A stretch of 64,000 nt of DNA, from positions 233,332 through 297,331 of the forward strand of contig JBQDFP010000001.1 in NCBI GenBank assembly GCA_052085365.1, written 5' to 3'. Below are positions 1 to 7,676 of this stretch, piece after piece. Under the pieces are notes generated by a model. The model saw nothing but the letters and a program-made list of their open reading frames with translations. It was not told the origin of the DNA and made no database searches. Within the stretch, counting starts at the first letter, position 1. Each line of letters begins with the position of its first letter. The translations under genes and the position numbers were made by a program. This stretch comes from Canibacter sp052085365. Lineage in GTDB: Bacteria > Actinomycetota > Actinomycetes > Actinomycetales > Microbacteriaceae.

Positions 1-1380
1 TACACCACGGTGAATGGTCGCAGTACGGATTGCAATTGCCAGGTCTGCGTGACCACCCAGCCCGACATAGCCGACAACTCCCCCATACACACCGCGACGA
101 ACGTGTTCGAGTTCACGAATAATACGCAGGGCCCAGGGCTTCGGTGCGCCCGATAACGTGCCCGCTGGGAACGTTGCAACGAGCGCGTCAACTGGATTGA
201 GCCCATCACACAACTGGCCTTCCACCGTGGAAGAGATATGCATAATGTGACTGAACCGTTCGATTCTCATAAACTCTGTGACTTCAACGCTCCCAGGCAC
301 CGAAACTTTAGAGATATCGTTACGCGACAGATCCACGAGCATGAGATGCTCGCTTCGCTCTTTCGGATCAGCCAGTAATTCTTTTTCAAAAAGTTGGTCT
401 TGGTCAATGGTGGAGCCGCGCGGCCGGCTTCCGGCGATGGGGTGAGTAAGAACATGTCCAGCATTTACCGTAACGAGAGCCTCTGGACTCGAACCCACAA
501 CAGAGATCGGTTCGCCGTCTGCATCAACACAGCTGAGCAAATAGAGATATGGGCTGGGGTTCAGGTGACGTAACACTCGATAGACGTCGAGTGGATCTGC
601 CAGACAGTCTTCGTCGAAGCGTTGAGCAAGCACAACCTGGAAAATATCGCCATCTACTATTCGTTGCTTAGCCTCGTCGACAATTTCAAAGTATCGTGCT
701 TGATCGGTGTATCGCTTGGGTGATGGTTCCACCGTGCGGTCAAGCACCCCTACAGGGGTTGAAAGCGGTTGCTGGAGCGCTGTTTGAAGATCATCAAGTC
801 GTCGCTGAGCGTCTTCCCATTGAACTTTAAGATCGCCTCGGTCACACAGGACATTCGCAACGAGTTTTACTGAACCTGTCCTGTGGTCGATGACGACGAG
901 ATCTGAGACAAATCCAAGATACTGACGCGGAACTGGTGCATCCTCGGGTCGCCCAAAGTCCAGGTTTTCGAACTCTGCAACACTTTCCCAACCCATGTAG
1001 CCAACAAAACCACTTGCGAGCGGAGGCAGGTCCGACTGCGGGTCGCTCTGCCAGTGTTCATAGGCCGCGCTGAGCGCTTCGACTGGTTGAAGATGTGAGA
1101 CTCCGCCCGGCAGAAAGCGCTCTTCATCAACTTCTGAAGCGCTCTCCCAGTGAGCATAACCACCTCGCTCGGTGAGCGCCCCGAACATACCAGCGCCTAC
1201 GAAGCTGTATCTGGTAAAAATACCTTGGTCAGCTGACTCAAGCAGAAAAGTACCGGGTCTGCCCGCAGCAACTTTTCGGTAAATACTGACGGGAGTATCT
1301 GCGTCGGTGAACAATTCTCTAATAACAGGCACCACTCGATAACGCTCGCGGGCTACTGCAAACTCATTTCGTTCGGTCAC
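1..1380 (-). CDS. trpE: Anthranilate synthase component I, 3' end truncated by window edge
   Basis: Large subunit of anthranilate synthase, which converts chorismate plus ammonia (from the TrpG subunit) to anthranilate, the first step of tryptophan synthesis. I translated 460 residues from a GTG at 1380. They include the N-terminal LLES feedback-site region, GDIFQVVLAQRF, PIAGSRPRG and SGAPKPWALRIIRELE, all landmarks of the chorismate-binding fold. The family is about 500-520 residues long, so roughly the last 50 lie beyond the window. It follows hisI by 9 bp. No Shine-Dalgarno sequence is visible; a TAGCAT box overlapping the hisI stop ends 6 nt before the GTG, so a leaderless transcript is possible. 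Family identity is certain; the start is likely. Confidence 0.95.
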   Translation of the reverse strand, partial: MTERNEFAVARERYRVVPVIRELFTDADTPVSIYRKVAAGRPGTFLLESADQGIFTRYSFVGAGMFGALTERGGYAHWESASEVDEERFLPGGVSHLQPVEALSAAYEHWQSDPQSDLPPLASGFVGYMGWESVAEFENLDFGRPEDAPVPRQYLGFVSDLVVIDHRTGSVKLVANVLCDRGDLKVQWEDAQRRLDDLQTALQQPLSTPVGVLDRTVEPSPKRYTDQARYFEIVDEAKQRIVDGDIFQVVLAQRFDEDCLADPLDVYRVLRHLNPSPYLYLLSCVDADGEPISVVGSSPEALVTVNAGHVLTHPIAGSRPRGSTIDQDQLFEKELLADPKERSEHLMLVDLSRNDISKVSVPGSVEVTEFMRIERFSHIMHISSTVEGQLCDGLNPVDALVATFPAGTLSGAPKPWALRIIRELEHVRRGVYGGVVGYVGLGGHADLAIAIRTATIHRGV

Positions 1381-1386
1381 AGCTAA

Positions 1387-1392
1387 ATGCTA
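1387..1392 (-). promoter_or_regulatory. Candidate -10 box (TAGCAT) for leaderless trpE
   Basis: TAGCAT begins at the hisI stop codon and ends 6 nt before the trpE GTG. It fits the actinobacterial TANNNT -10 pattern, and trpE has no Shine-Dalgarno sequence. There is no convincing -35. This is weaker than the similar boxes elsewhere in the window because it overlaps a stop codon. Confidence 0.3.
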
Positions 1393-1758
1393 TCTGTTCC
1401 CGCTGGCATCGGGCTCACCGGTGACTGCGGGTACTTGTCGTTCATCAAAACAAGAACGTGTCCCCGTATGGCAGGCAGCACCTATCTGGATGACACGGAT
1501 CAAAAGCGTATCGGCGTCACAATCGTGTGCCACCGATCTCACATACTGGCGGTGTCCCGAAGTGTCACCTTTTCGCCAGTACTCACCGCGCGATCTTGAC
1601 CAGAATGTTACCCGACCGCTCGACACTGTTCTTCGAACTGCTTCACGGTCCATCCAACCAAGCATAAGCACCTGGTGTGATTCGTCGTCTTGAATAATTG
1701 CCGGCAGCAGGCCGTCTCGAAAAACGAGCTCGTCGAGAAGGCTCTCTGGCTCATTCAT
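1390..1758 (-). CDS. hisI: Phosphoribosyl-AMP cyclohydrolase
   Basis: Opens the adenine ring of phosphoribosyl-AMP in the third step of histidine synthesis. The 122-residue protein is the stand-alone cyclohydrolase; the pyrophosphatase is the separate hisE nearby. The metal ligands of the family are visible: D79, D81 and D83 in the DCDAD motif, and zinc cysteines C80, C96 and C103 with the usual 16 and 7 spacing. SRSRGEYWRKGDTSGH at residues 54-69 is the other signature. The ATG overlaps the hisF stop by 4 bp (ATGA), so translation is probably coupled. Confidence 0.97.
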   Translation of the reverse strand: MNEPESLLDELVFRDGLLPAIIQDDESHQVLMLGWMDREAVRRTVSSGRVTFWSRSRGEYWRKGDTSGHRQYVRSVAHDCDADTLLIRVIQIGAACHTGTRSCFDERQVPAVTGEPDASGNR

Positions 1759-2537
1759 CGCGATTCCTCCGAAACATGACGCACGGGATAGCCGGCGGCT
1801 GCAATTGATTCTTTCACTTCAGGAATCGTAAACGTTCCATCATGAAATACTGATGCGGCAAGTACTGCGTCAGCGCCTGCTTCAATCGCCGGAGGAAAAT
1901 GTTCCAATCTCCCGGCACCACCGGACGCAATAATTGGCACAGCTGCAATCTCTCGGATCGCACGGATCAGCTCAAGGTCGAAGCCTGCGCGCGTGCCATC
2001 AGCATCCATTGAGTTAACTAAGAGTTCCCCGGCACCACGATCAATTGCTTCTTGCGCCCAAGCTAAAGCATCAATATCCGTTTCTTGTTTCCCGCCATGG
2101 GTGGTTACAACAAAACCTGACGGCATTCTGTCACTACGTTTAATATCCAACGAAAGCACCACAACCTGGTTACCAAACCTTGCAGAAATTTCGCTCACAA
2201 GCTCTGGACGCGCAATTGCGGCGCTGTTCACCCCAACTTTGTCCGCACCAACACTCAGTAACCTTGCAACATCATCCACGCTGCGCACGCCACCGCCAAC
2301 TGTGAGCGGAATAAATACCTGCTCGGCCGTACGCTGCACGACATCGTACGTTGTCTCACGCTCATCGGTGGTGGCTGAGACATCCAAAAATGTCAATTCG
2401 TCTGCCCCTTGCTGCCCGTAGCGTGCTGCAAGCTCAACAGGATCGCCAGCGTCGCGAAGATTGAGAAAGTTCACGCCTTTCACAACACGGCCGTGTGAAA
2501 CATCTAGGCATGGAATGACGCGTACTGCAAGTGACAT
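1755..2537 (-). CDS. hisF: Imidazole glycerol phosphate synthase, cyclase subunit
   Basis: Forms imidazole glycerol phosphate and AICAR from PRFAR, using ammonia delivered by HisH (not in the window). The 260 residues form the expected beta/alpha barrel. Catalytic aspartates are visible as D12 (VIPCLDV) and D131 (LSLDIKR), with phosphate-binding GGGVRS and ASGGAG loops. Length is normal. It sits 14 bp downstream of hisG and overlaps hisI by 4 bp. Confidence 0.98.
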   Translation of the reverse strand: MSLAVRVIPCLDVSHGRVVKGVNFLNLRDAGDPVELAARYGQQGADELTFLDVSATTDERETTYDVVQRTAEQVFIPLTVGGGVRSVDDVARLLSVGADKVGVNSAAIARPELVSEISARFGNQVVVLSLDIKRSDRMPSGFVVTTHGGKQETDIDALAWAQEAIDRGAGELLVNSMDADGTRAGFDLELIRAIREIAAVPIIASGGAGRLEHFPPAIEAGADAVLAASVFHDGTFTIPEVKESIAAAGYPVRHVSEESR

Positions 2538-2551
2538 GAGCCTGGTCCTTC

Positions 2552-3403
2552 TTACATACGAGCCGCGTGAATTGCGGTCACAATAATAGCCTTCGCGCCG
2601 ACATCATGAAGCTCGTCCATGATCATTGCAGCGTCTTCTGAACGCACCATAACTTTCACTGCGACCCACCCTTCATTCGCGAGCGGCGACACAGTCGGTC
2701 CAGCAATTCCACCAGCTATAGCTGTCGCAGCTTCAAGGTTCTTCCGGTCAAGGTCATACTCCATCATCACAAATTTTCGAGCAAGCTTGACTCCGTCAAG
2801 ACGTTCGAGCAAGCGTTGAGATGCTGGATTATTTTTAGGATTTGTCCGTTCGGTTCCAATCAATACAGCGGTCGACTGCAGTATTTCAGGTCCAAAGATT
2901 TCAAGACCGGCTGCTCGAAGCGTGGCGCCGGTTGACACGACGTCTGCAACCGCATCTGCAACTCCCAACCGGACAGCTGATTCCACTGCACCCTCAAGCT
3001 TTACGAGCTCCGAAGTGATGCCATGTCGAATGAGAAAATCTCCAACAAGCTTCGGGTAGCTCGTTGCCACACGTTTCCCCTCGAGTTGCTCGATTGACGC
3101 GATATCATCTGCTGCTGCCGCAAAGCGAAAGGTTGATCCAGCGAAATCAAGCTCTGAAAATTCGCTTGCTTCAGTTTCGGAGTCGAGCAATAGATCTCGT
3201 CCAGTGATTCCCACATCGAGAGCACCAGAACCCACATAAGTTGCAATGTCTCGCGGCCGCAAGTAGAAGAGTTCTACTTCGTTGCGTGCATCAACATGCA
3301 CCAGCTGTCGATTATCTCGGCGACCAGAATATCCAGCCTCGGACAGCATTTGTGATGCAGTTTCAGAGAGTGAGCCTTTGTTCGGCACCGCGATACGCAG
3401 CAT
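2552..3403 (-). CDS. hisG: ATP phosphoribosyltransferase (long form)
   Basis: First, committed step of histidine synthesis: joins ATP and PRPP to give phosphoribosyl-ATP. The 283-residue length is that of the long HisG, with a C-terminal regulatory domain (residues about 210-283) that binds histidine for feedback inhibition; no HisZ partner is needed. The PRPP-binding segment is VADVVSTGATLRAAGLEIFGP. The start is supported by AAAGG a few bases before the ATG. It lies 19 bp downstream of hisE. Confidence 0.97.
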   Translation of the reverse strand: MLRIAVPNKGSLSETASQMLSEAGYSGRRDNRQLVHVDARNEVELFYLRPRDIATYVGSGALDVGITGRDLLLDSETEASEFSELDFAGSTFRFAAAADDIASIEQLEGKRVATSYPKLVGDFLIRHGITSELVKLEGAVESAVRLGVADAVADVVSTGATLRAAGLEIFGPEILQSTAVLIGTERTNPKNNPASQRLLERLDGVKLARKFVMMEYDLDRKNLEAATAIAGGIAGPTVSPLANEGWVAVKVMVRSEDAAMIMDELHDVGAKAIIVTAIHAARM

Positions 3404-3422
3404 GTGGACCTTTCAAAAAATA

Positions 3423-3686
3423 CTAAAGTTGGCGGTAAACGTCTTCGAGCGAAAGACCTTTCGCAAGCATCATCACCTGCAGGTGATACAGCAGCTGACT
3501 GATTTCTTCAGCACAGGCCTCGTCAGATTCGTACTCTGCCGCCATCCACACTTCTGCCGCTTCCTCCACGACTTTCTTGCCTATGGCATGGACACCAGCG
3601 TCAAGCCGAGCCACTGTGTCGCTACCGTCGGGTCGGGCGCGTGCTTTTTCGCTGAGTTCTGCAAACAGGCTGTCAAAAGTCTTCAC
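3423..3686 (-). CDS. hisE: Phosphoribosyl-ATP pyrophosphatase
   Basis: Removes pyrophosphate from phosphoribosyl-ATP, the second step of histidine synthesis. The all-alpha MazG-like fold is seen in AIGKKVVEEAAEVWMAAEYE and EEISQLLYHLQVMML. I start at a GTG (3686; VKTFDSLFAEL, 87 residues) because family members begin there. A longer frame opens at 3767 (114 residues) but would overlap rpe, and its extra 27 residues are not conserved as far as I recall. A TACGCT box lies exactly 7 nt before the GTG and there is no Shine-Dalgarno sequence, which suggests a leaderless internal promoter for the his genes. Confidence 0.93.
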   Translation of the reverse strand: MKTFDSLFAELSEKARARPDGSDTVARLDAGVHAIGKKVVEEAAEVWMAAEYESDEACAEEISQLLYHLQVMMLAKGLSLEDVYRQL

Positions 3687-3693
3687 GGTCTCT

Positions 3694-3699
3694 AGCGTA
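3694..3699 (-). promoter_or_regulatory. Candidate -10 box (TACGCT) for leaderless hisE
   Basis: TACGCT ends 7 nt before the hisE GTG, placing the predicted transcription start on the G of the start codon. It matches the spacing seen at other genes in this window. It lies in the 64-bp gap between rpe and hisE. No clear -35. Confidence 0.5.
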
Positions 3700-3750
3700 C
3701 CCTGCTCGTCGGACCTGTCACGAACTTCATCATGCGTAAAACTCAATAAA

Positions 3751-4425
3751 CTAACAATAAGTCCCACCCAAGCGTGAGTGCTTCTGTGCTAAATCTCGAA
3801 GCTCAGCAATTCGTGCGCTGGGGTCCCCTGAAAAAACAGCCGAGCCGGCGACGAAGGTGTCGGCTCCTGCTTCGGCAGCCATTCCTATTGTTTCTGCCGA
3901 GACGCCGCCGTCAACCTGCAGCTTAATCTCTAGCCCGGAGCTTCGTTTCACGTCAGCGAACTGACGAAGTTTTGGCATCATTTCAGACATGAATTTCTGG
4001 CCACCGAACCCTGGTTCGACGGTCATTACCAGTACCATGTCGAAATGCTCGAGGAGCTCGAGGTAGGGTTCGGCGCTCGTACCAGGTTTCAAAGCAATAC
4101 CTGCTTTTGCACCCCGCTCGCGAAGTCTGCGAGCAAGCGTCACTGGGTCAGTTGTCGACTCAGCGTGGAACGTTACAGATTCCGCGCCGAGTTCAGCATA
4201 GCCCGGCGCCCATCGGTCCGCGTCGGTAATCATGAGATGCATATCCAAAGGAATCGGCGATACTGCTTGGATACGTTCTACAACAGGTGGACCGAAAGTC
4301 AGGTTCGGAACGAAATGATTGTCCATCACATCAACATGCACCATGTCGGCAGACCTGATCTTCTGAAGCTCAGCTTCAAGGTTTACAAAGTCTGCCGACA
4401 AGATGCTCGGATGAATATTCCGCAT
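3751..4425 (-). CDS. rpe: Ribulose-phosphate 3-epimerase
   Basis: Interconverts ribulose 5-phosphate and xylulose 5-phosphate in the pentose phosphate pathway. The TIM barrel shows the metal ligands H30, D32 (VHVDVMDNHFVPN), H63 (DMHLM) and D172 (QVDGGV), plus the VEPGFGGQKF loop. At 224 residues the length is standard. The gene starts 2 bp after the stop of the DUF805 gene, so the two are probably co-transcribed. Confidence 0.98.
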   Translation of the reverse strand: MRNIHPSILSADFVNLEAELQKIRSADMVHVDVMDNHFVPNLTFGPPVVERIQAVSPIPLDMHLMITDADRWAPGYAELGAESVTFHAESTTDPVTLARRLRERGAKAGIALKPGTSAEPYLELLEHFDMVLVMTVEPGFGGQKFMSEMMPKLRQFADVKRSSGLEIKLQVDGGVSAETIGMAAEAGADTFVAGSAVFSGDPSARIAELRDLAQKHSRLGGTYC

Positions 4426-4427
4426 GA

Positions 4428-5339
4428 TTAGTTACGTTGGTCGTCTTGCGGGTTTTCTGAATTTTCAGAATGCTGCTGGCCAGAGCCGTATGAATAACCG
4501 CTCGTGTTTTCTTGCTGACGCTCGCCGAAGACCTGTCCGTTGTGGTTGGGTTGCGCTGGCGGATTCTGTGGCGGCCGGTATTGCGGCTGTTGCCCCGGCT
4601 GAGGCTGAGCGGCTTGGTTTTGGCCATAGGGATTTTGAGTGAACTGTTGACCGTACTGATTTTGGCCGTATTGCGCCTGTTGCTGGTACGGATTCTGTTG
4701 CGGATACTGGCCCTGCTGGTATCCCGGCTGCGCATAACCCTGCGGTGCGTATCCAGCGGGTACTTGACCGGCTGGGTAGTCGAAGCGTTCACCCTCCACC
4801 TTTGACGGCAGGCACGCCAGAATGATCATGATGATTCCACCGGCATACGGAATGAAGCTCAAGAAGTAAAATGGTCCGGCAAGGTTAGCATCGTGAAGAC
4901 GTCGCCATGCCAGTGCGATGCCGGGCAGAAGGGTGCCAAGCCCAACAACAACGACCAAAATAAAACCAATGATGTAGATGGCGAATCCCACCCCTGCTGA
5001 TCCGGCAATAGCACCGGTAGGTGGCTGGTCTCCGTAGTATTGCATCGATGACGTGGCAGCGACGCTACCGGAAATCACGAAAACAAGCCCGACAACAAAG
5101 AGGGCAACCGGAATCAACGAGATCACGGTGAGCATCAGCATTGCCCACCAGTATTCGCTCCGTGACGCACGCCCGTTAAATTTGACGTACGACTGGAAAA
5201 AGCGTTTTGAAGCCTGCATGAACGATGCTCCGTAGAGCGGCAAAGACAGGTCGTTCGGATCCTCGGTGCCACGTGGTGGCCTCGCAGGAACTCCGTAGCC
5301 GTAACCCTGTCCAGATCCTGGGTACTGTTGATAGCTCAT
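4428..5339 (-). CDS. DUF805 membrane protein with Q/N/G/Y-rich tail
   Basis: A DUF805 (YhaH-like) protein of unknown function, 303 residues. The N-terminal 35 residues are G/Y/P-rich. Then comes the DUF805 signature FNGRASRSEYWW (about residues 54-65), several membrane helices (about 66-90, 118-138 and 158-178) and WRRLHDANL. From residue 188 to the end the chain is a low-complexity cytoplasmic tail dominated by Q, P, Y, G and N, with repeated QYGQNQYGQ- and NPYGQN-like units. A TAGAGT box ends 8 nt before the ATG without a Shine-Dalgarno sequence. The tail is unusual in length and composition. Function unknown. Confidence 0.88.
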   Translation of the reverse strand: MSYQQYPGSGQGYGYGVPARPPRGTEDPNDLSLPLYGASFMQASKRFFQSYVKFNGRASRSEYWWAMLMLTVISLIPVALFVVGLVFVISGSVAATSSMQYYGDQPPTGAIAGSAGVGFAIYIIGFILVVVVGLGTLLPGIALAWRRLHDANLAGPFYFLSFIPYAGGIIMIILACLPSKVEGERFDYPAGQVPAGYAPQGYAQPGYQQGQYPQQNPYQQQAQYGQNQYGQQFTQNPYGQNQAAQPQPGQQPQYRPPQNPPAQPNHNGQVFGERQQENTSGYSYGSGQQHSENSENPQDDQRN

Positions 5340-5347
5340 AATAATTC

Positions 5348-5353
5348 ACTCTA
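5348..5353 (-). promoter_or_regulatory. Candidate -10 box (TAGAGT) upstream of DUF805 gene
   Basis: TAGAGT ends 8 nt before the ATG at 5339; the intervening bases are A/T-rich with no Shine-Dalgarno. The implied leader is 0-2 nt. The same hexamer recurs upstream of ettA, the Rv2175c-like gene and pyc in this window. Confidence 0.45.
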
Positions 5354-5390
5354 CCAATGAGGCGTGGGGTTACGTCACACCAAGCGCAAA

Positions 5391-6764
5391 TTATGCGGGT
5401 TTCTGCAGCAGTGCAATGAACATCGCATCAGTGTTATTACGATGCGGCCAGAGCTGTACGTGCGGACCGGCACCAAGCTTCAGATTCTCAACTGCAAATG
5501 ATTCAACAACATGCTGAGTGTTGAGCTCGTTGAGGCGTGATCGTTTCAATACGCGGTCGACAACGCCGCGTGTCTCAGCAATATGAGAAGAACACGTCAC
5601 ATACGCAATAAGTCCACCAGGCTTCAGATGCGCTTCGGCAGCAAGCAAAAGCTCTTCCTGTAACGCGGTGAGCTCTGGAATATCTTTGGGCGACTTTCGC
5701 CACCGAGCTTCCGGCCGACGACGCAAAGCTCCGAGACCACTGCAGGGCGCGTCGACCAGAATCCTGTCATGCAGCACACTCCCAAACGCGTCGTCACTTC
5801 TCCCATCAAAACTCACCACCTCTACCAGGTCAGACACTGGTGCGACTGCCCGTTCCACTAACACCGCCCGATGCTGTGCCACTTCATTCGCTCGAAGCTT
5901 TGCTCTCGCTTGCAGCGCTTCGTGCGCCAAGACAGCTGTTTTCCCGCCCGGGCCCGCACACAAATCAAGCCACGATTCTGATTCACCGACACACGTAGCT
6001 CGCGTGAGAGCCAGCGCTGCAATTTGTGAGCCCTGATCTTGTACCCGAGCTTGGGAAAAACCTTCAAGTTGTTCTTGAATGTTTATAGGTGATCCTCCAC
6101 GAAGCTCCCATCCGATTGGTGAGGGCCCGGTGAATGACAGGTCTGGCGCAAGAGCCTGAATCGTGTCTATTTCTAGGTCGCTACTTCCCAGCAGCGCCAT
6201 ATTCACTTTTGGGGCGAGGTTGTCTGCATCCAGAAGATCTTTGATTTCATTTTCTGCGCCATCAGCAATGAGAGATGTGCGTAATGCTCGAATAACCCAG
6301 GCGGGATGAGAAGTAAGCCCAGCAAGCTCATCATCAGCGTTCTGAGCAGCCCCTCGGATTTTTTGATCCCAATCGTTTTCGCGCGTCACAGCACGAAGCA
6401 CTCCGTTGACAAACCCTGCACCTTTCGCACTTGCGACACGTCGTTGAAGCTCAACGCTTTCACTGAGCGCAGCATGAGCTGGTACACGCATTCGGGTGAG
6501 CTGGTGGATCCCCAGGCGTAAAACTCTTGTCGTTCGAGGGTCTACTTGGTCAAGGTCTCGGGACGACGCAAATTCGATAATTCGATCGTATTTGCCTTGC
6601 ATCCTGAGCGTTCCTGAAACAAGTTCAGTGACAAAACCCGCATCACGAGAATTGAGGCGGCTTTTTTCAAGATGCGATGCGAGTGCAAGATTTGCATATG
6701 CGTCGCGTTCATCAACATCTCGCAGGATGTCGTACGCAATCAGTCGAGAAAGAGAAACGGTCAC
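5391..6764 (-). CDS. rsmB: 16S rRNA (cytosine-967-C5)-methyltransferase
   Basis: Methylates C967 (E. coli numbering) of 16S rRNA using SAM. An N-terminal NusB-like RNA-binding domain spans about residues 1-130; the C-terminal Rossmann methyltransferase has LDLCAGPGGK at 266-275 and the two catalytic cysteines C341 (DAPCSGLGA) and C391 (VTCSS). The 457-residue length is typical. Its ATG overlaps the fmt stop by 4 bp, the conserved fmt-rsmB pairing of bacteria. Confidence 0.96.
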   Translation of the reverse strand: MTVSLSRLIAYDILRDVDERDAYANLALASHLEKSRLNSRDAGFVTELVSGTLRMQGKYDRIIEFASSRDLDQVDPRTTRVLRLGIHQLTRMRVPAHAALSESVELQRRVASAKGAGFVNGVLRAVTRENDWDQKIRGAAQNADDELAGLTSHPAWVIRALRTSLIADGAENEIKDLLDADNLAPKVNMALLGSSDLEIDTIQALAPDLSFTGPSPIGWELRGGSPINIQEQLEGFSQARVQDQGSQIAALALTRATCVGESESWLDLCAGPGGKTAVLAHEALQARAKLRANEVAQHRAVLVERAVAPVSDLVEVVSFDGRSDDAFGSVLHDRILVDAPCSGLGALRRRPEARWRKSPKDIPELTALQEELLLAAEAHLKPGGLIAYVTCSSHIAETRGVVDRVLKRSRLNELNTQHVVESFAVENLKLGAGPHVQLWPHRNNTDAMFIALLQKPA

Positions 6765-7672
6765 AGCGATACTTCACCGCCACGGCCTCGGAGCCAAGCA
6801 GCGGCTTGCATAGCCGGTTTGCCAGCCGGCTGCACATTGACAAGTTCAATTATGCCATCGCCAGTTTGAAGGAACACCTGGTTCTTTTTGAGCATGGCAG
6901 TTCCCACGGGAAGATCGAGGTTTTCGACTTCAGGCGCCTCGCGCATCTTGTGCACCTTCACTGCACCCGCATCAGTAGAGAAGTAGGCACCCGGTTCTGG
7001 TGTGACTCCCGCATAAACGTTGAGGAGGGTGCGGCTGCTCAAGCTTGGCTGTAGCAGCCCGTCCTCGCGGTCAAGTTTGTACGCATACGATGTTTCCCCG
7101 GTTTGTTCTTCACCCGATTTTTCTGAAATTGTATTGACTGCTTCCAGGACGAGAGCAGTGCCGCGGTGAGCAAGTTGTTCAAGTGCTTCCCCTGCAGTTG
7201 TGCCCGGGACGACGGTGTGGCTGCCCCGAGCCAAGATGGGCCCCGCGTCGAGCGCCTCAACGAGGCGGAAGACAGACATGCCAAGCTCGCTTTCACCGGC
7301 CATAAGGGCTCGTTGCACCGGCGCGGCTCCCCGCCAGGCGGGCAATGCTGAGAAATGCAAGTTGACCCAACCGTGCTTTGGCGCCGAAAGAAGGGGTTCT
7401 TTAAGTAGGCCACCATATGCAACAATCACACCTAGGTCAGCGTCCGTCTCAGCTAGAACCTGCGAGACTTCCGCAGTAATACGGTTTGCTTTCACAGTCG
7501 GCAGTTCCAGATTATTCGCTGCACGTGCCACCGGAGAGGGCGTTTGCGTTCGTTTGCGCCCAACCGGCGCGTCCTCTCGCGTCAGCACACTCACAATTTC
7601 GTGCCCGGCGTGATGTAAAGCGTTCAACGTCGGAACTGCAACTTCTGGAGTGCCCGCGAAAATGATCCTCAT
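6761..7672 (-). CDS. fmt: Methionyl-tRNA formyltransferase
   Basis: Formylates initiator Met-tRNA with 10-formyl-THF, producing the N-formyl group later removed by Def (also in this window). I start at the ATG at 7672 (MRIIFAGTPEVAVP, 303 residues); an upstream in-frame extension of 21 residues overlaps priA and is not family-like. Active-site residues are N104, H106 (NLHFSALPAWRGAAPVQ) and D142. The SALP segment is usually SLLP. The gene starts 4 bp after the priA stop and overlaps rsmB by 4 bp. Confidence 0.96.
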   Translation of the reverse strand: MRIIFAGTPEVAVPTLNALHHAGHEIVSVLTREDAPVGRKRTQTPSPVARAANNLELPTVKANRITAEVSQVLAETDADLGVIVAYGGLLKEPLLSAPKHGWVNLHFSALPAWRGAAPVQRALMAGESELGMSVFRLVEALDAGPILARGSHTVVPGTTAGEALEQLAHRGTALVLEAVNTISEKSGEEQTGETSYAYKLDREDGLLQPSLSSRTLLNVYAGVTPEPGAYFSTDAGAVKVHKMREAPEVENLDLPVGTAMLKKNQVFLQTGDGIIELVNVQPAGKPAMQAAAWLRGRGGEVSL

Positions 7673-7676
7673 GAGT

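Noticed and set aside
1993..2421. 142-residue plus-strand open frame
   Set aside because: Antisense shadow of hisF.
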